The notes under the pieces: model-generated
Told to the model about the DNA's origin: nothing
Database searches by the model: none
The model's input: only the letters and a program-made list of their open reading frames with translations
Program-made: the position numbers and the translations under genes
Shown here: positions 61,960 through 64,000 of the stretch, one piece after another
Layout: every line of letters starts with the position of its first letter
Numbering within the stretch: position 1 is the first letter of the stretch
Source: Prorocentrum cordatum
Lineage: Eukaryota; Sar; Dinophyceae; Prorocentrales; Prorocentraceae
Direction: 5' to 3'
Assembly: GCA_963575745.1 (NCBI GenBank)
Contig: CAUYUJ010016478.1
Span: 100,199-164,198 of the forward strand
DNA: 64,000 nucleotides

Positions 61960-63240
61960 CTCAGACGGTTCGTTGCCCATAGGTAGCTCCACCGAAGGCC
62001 CCAATGGCGTGTTCACATGCGTCCCGCGCCCATTTCGGCACACCCCTCACACGGTTCGTGGCCCCGTAGGGAGTTCCATCGAAGGCCCCAATGGCTGCGT
62101 TCACATGCGTCCCGCGCCCATTTCGGCACCCTCCTCATGCGGTGAGTGGCCCCACAGGGAGTTCCACCGAGGGCCCCAGTGGCTGTGTTCACACGCGTCC
62201 CGCGCCCATTTCGGCACACCCTTCACACGGTTCGTGGCCCCGTAGGGAGCTCCATCGAAGGCCCCAATGGTTGCGTTCACATGCGTCAGGCGCCCATTTC
62301 GGCACACCCCTCACACGGTTCGTGGCCCCAGAGGGAGCTCCACCGAAGGCCTCAATGGTTACGTTTATATGCGTCCCGCGCCCATTTCGGCACACCCCTC
62401 ACACGGTTCGTGGCCCCGTAGGGAGCTCCACCGACGGCCCCAGCGGCAGAGTCCGCATGTCCTACCCACACCCGATTCGGCACACCCCTCACATGGTTCG
62501 TGGCCCCATGTGGAGCTCCACCGAAGGCCCCAGTGGCTGCCTTCACATGCGTCCCGCGCCCATGTGGACACCCCTCACGCGGTTCGGGTCCTCTATAGGA
62601 AGCTCAACCGAATGCCCCGATGGCTGCGTTCACATGCGCCCCCGCCACCCATTTCGGCACCCCTCACACGGTTCGCAGTCTCATAGCTCCATCGAAGGCC
62701 CCAGTGGTTGCGTTCACACGCGTCCCACGCCCGTTTCGGCACCCCTCACACGTTTCGTGGCCTCATATGGAGCTCCACCGAAGGCCCCAATGGCTGCGTT
62801 CACAGGTGTCCCGCGCCCATATCGGAACACCCCTCACCCGATTCGTGGCCGCATAGTGAGCTCCACCGAAGGCCGCAGTGGCTGTGACCACGTGCGCCCT
62901 CGCCTTCCTTTTCGGCACACCTCTCACACAGTTCGCGGCCCCATAAGGATCTTCACCGAAGGCCCTTTTGTCTGTGACGACGCGCGTCCCCGCCACCCAT
63001 GTTGGCACACCCCTCACACGTTCCGTGGCCCCATAGGGAGCCCCACCGAAGGCCTCAGTGGCTGTGACTACATGCGTCCCCACCACCCATGTCGGCACAC
63101 CCCTCACAAGGTTCGTGGGCCTATAGGGAGCTCCACCGAAGGCCCCAGTGGTTGTGACCGCATGCGTCCGCGCCACCTATTGCGACACACCCCTCACACG
63201 GTTCGTGGCCCCTATAGGGAGCTCCACCGAACAGGACACG
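61960..63240. repeat. ~89-bp tandem array (family Z), block 2
   Basis: Units carry CGCGCCCATTTCGGCACACC, CTCACACGGTTCGTGGCCCC and CACCGAAGGCCCCAATGGC; starts near 62041, 62130, 62218, 62307 and 62397. About 14 copies. It is the same family as block 1 and as 27.0-28.4 kb. Confidence 0.95.
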
Positions 63241-63394
63241 CACGATTGCGGTACTCAGAACTGTATATGGTTGGGTCCTTCGCCAGGTTATTTTTTGGGG
63301 TGATCCTTATTTCTTGGGGGTATCCACAGCCATCCAGCTCTCCTCCTCCTCCTTCTCGTGGAAGGAATACTTGTTGTGTGGAGGAGGTGGAGGA

Positions 63395-63525
63395 GAGCGA
63401 CGACGAACACACGATCAGTGAATGTTTTGTGGTTTTGGTGGTTTGGGGGTGCTGGGGGGGACGACGACGAGCGAACGATAAATGAAGGTTTTGGGGTTTT
63501 GGCTGTTTGGGGGTGCTGGGGGGGG
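63395..63525. repeat. two ~63-bp tandem copies
   Basis: GGTTTGGGGGTGCTGGGGGG and TGTTTGGGGGTGCTGGGGGG, each preceded by GACGAC...GAATG/GAAGG and a GTTTTGG stretch. The G-runs could form a quadruplex. Confidence 0.8.
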
Positions 63526-63529
63526 GGAC

Positions 63530-63687
63530 CATGTGTATGTATGCATGTGTGTATGTAGGTAGGCAGGCAGGCAGGCAGGCAGGCATGCAGGCAGACAGGC
63601 AGGCAGGCAGGCAGGTAGGTAGGTATGTGTGTGTGAGTGTGTGTGTGTGTCTGTCTGCCTGTCCGTCCGTCTGTCTGTCTGTCTGCC

Positions 63688-63718
<31 letters not shown>

Positions 63719-63960
63719 ATGTATGTGTGTAATGTATGTATGTATGTATGTTTGTATGTATGTGTGTATGTATGAATGCATGCATATTTGTAGTTAGGTA
63801 TGTATGTATGTATGCATGTATGTATGTAGGTAGGTAGGTAGGTAGGTAGGTAGGTAGGTCGGTATATATGCATGCATGTATGTATGTATGTGTATATATG
63901 CACACATACATATACACATACATTTACATGCGTACATACACACATATACCTCCTATGTAC
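63530..63960. repeat. tetranucleotide repeats (GGCA, GTGT, CTGT, GTAT, GGTA)
   Basis: Successive blocks of (AGGC)n, (GTGT)n, (CTGT)n, (GTAT)n and (AGGT)n. No gene. Confidence 0.95.
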
Positions 63961-64000
63961 AGGAGTGTCAGGCCACCGACCCCCCCGACACACTTTCCCG

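Noticed and set aside
1-64000. tRNA, rRNA or riboswitch genes
   Set aside because: No cloverleaf box A/B pairs, rRNA-like stretches or known riboswitch cores were recognised on reading; a covariance-model scan was not possible.

Overview
The window is nuclear DNA of a eukaryote, most probably a dinoflagellate (Prorocentrum-like, inferred). The basis is a large repeat load, retroelement Gag/RING/retropepsin and LINE remnants of the dinoflagellate type, a Cys-rich Stc1-like repeat gene, a papain-like gene with a Cys-rich N-terminus, and no bacterial-style operons. No rRNA, tRNA or CRISPR array was recognised. Most long open frames are stop-free readings of tandem repeats or microsatellites and are not annotated as genes.

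Layout. 1-2870: 101-bp tandem array. 3.9-7.9 kb: three blocks of degenerate TTGGGCC-type repeats in alternating orientation, bounded by copies of a dispersed repeat that recurs at 26.2 and 45.0 kb. 8.6-16.5 kb: decayed retrotransposon-like polyprotein in several frames, in the order Gag, basic KG region, zinc knuckle, Pro/Ala-rich linker, Tpt1/KptA-like domain, linker, RING-H2, retropepsin-like domain; no integrase or reverse transcriptase follows. 16.7-18.6 kb: MITE-like element and a 160-bp array. 18.8-20.2 kb: membrane-protein gene split over three frames. 20.4-29.2 kb: 90-bp array with NotI sites, pentamer repeats and several dispersed families. 29.7-38.2 kb: five copies of a ~0.6-kb unit ending in TTG tracts, the first interrupted by a 200-bp MITE with 10-bp target duplication. 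32.6-33.6 kb, minus strand: papain-like protease gene. 38.3-39.1 kb: TTAGC pentamer array. 42.1-44.5 kb: large inverted repeat. 45.9-48.4 kb: LINE-type reverse transcriptase pseudogene. 51.9-53.4 kb: Stc1-like Cys-rich gene. 54.1-55.8 kb: 48-bp array. 57.5-60.1 kb: GAT-rich tract. 60.1-63.2 kb: 90-bp array. The end is tetranucleotide repeats.

The most interesting signal is a family of about 23 short hairpins, 14 nt each with one longer variant, inside the 9.3-16.3 kb polyprotein, all on the plus strand. Each is a 5-bp stem (GCRGG/CCYGC type) closed by a G..A tetraloop, mostly GNRA, and most are read as Ala-Gly-x-Pro-Ala. The central stem pair falls on synonymous third positions of the Ala and Pro codons. 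It is G:C, A:T or C:G in 18 copies, G.T in 3 and mismatched in 2. That covariation is hard to explain at protein level and suggests a selected or recently mobile DNA/RNA hairpin. Secondary leads are a perfect T TTT TTA slippery heptamer joining two membrane-protein frames, and a Tpt1/KptA domain inside a retroelement polyprotein.
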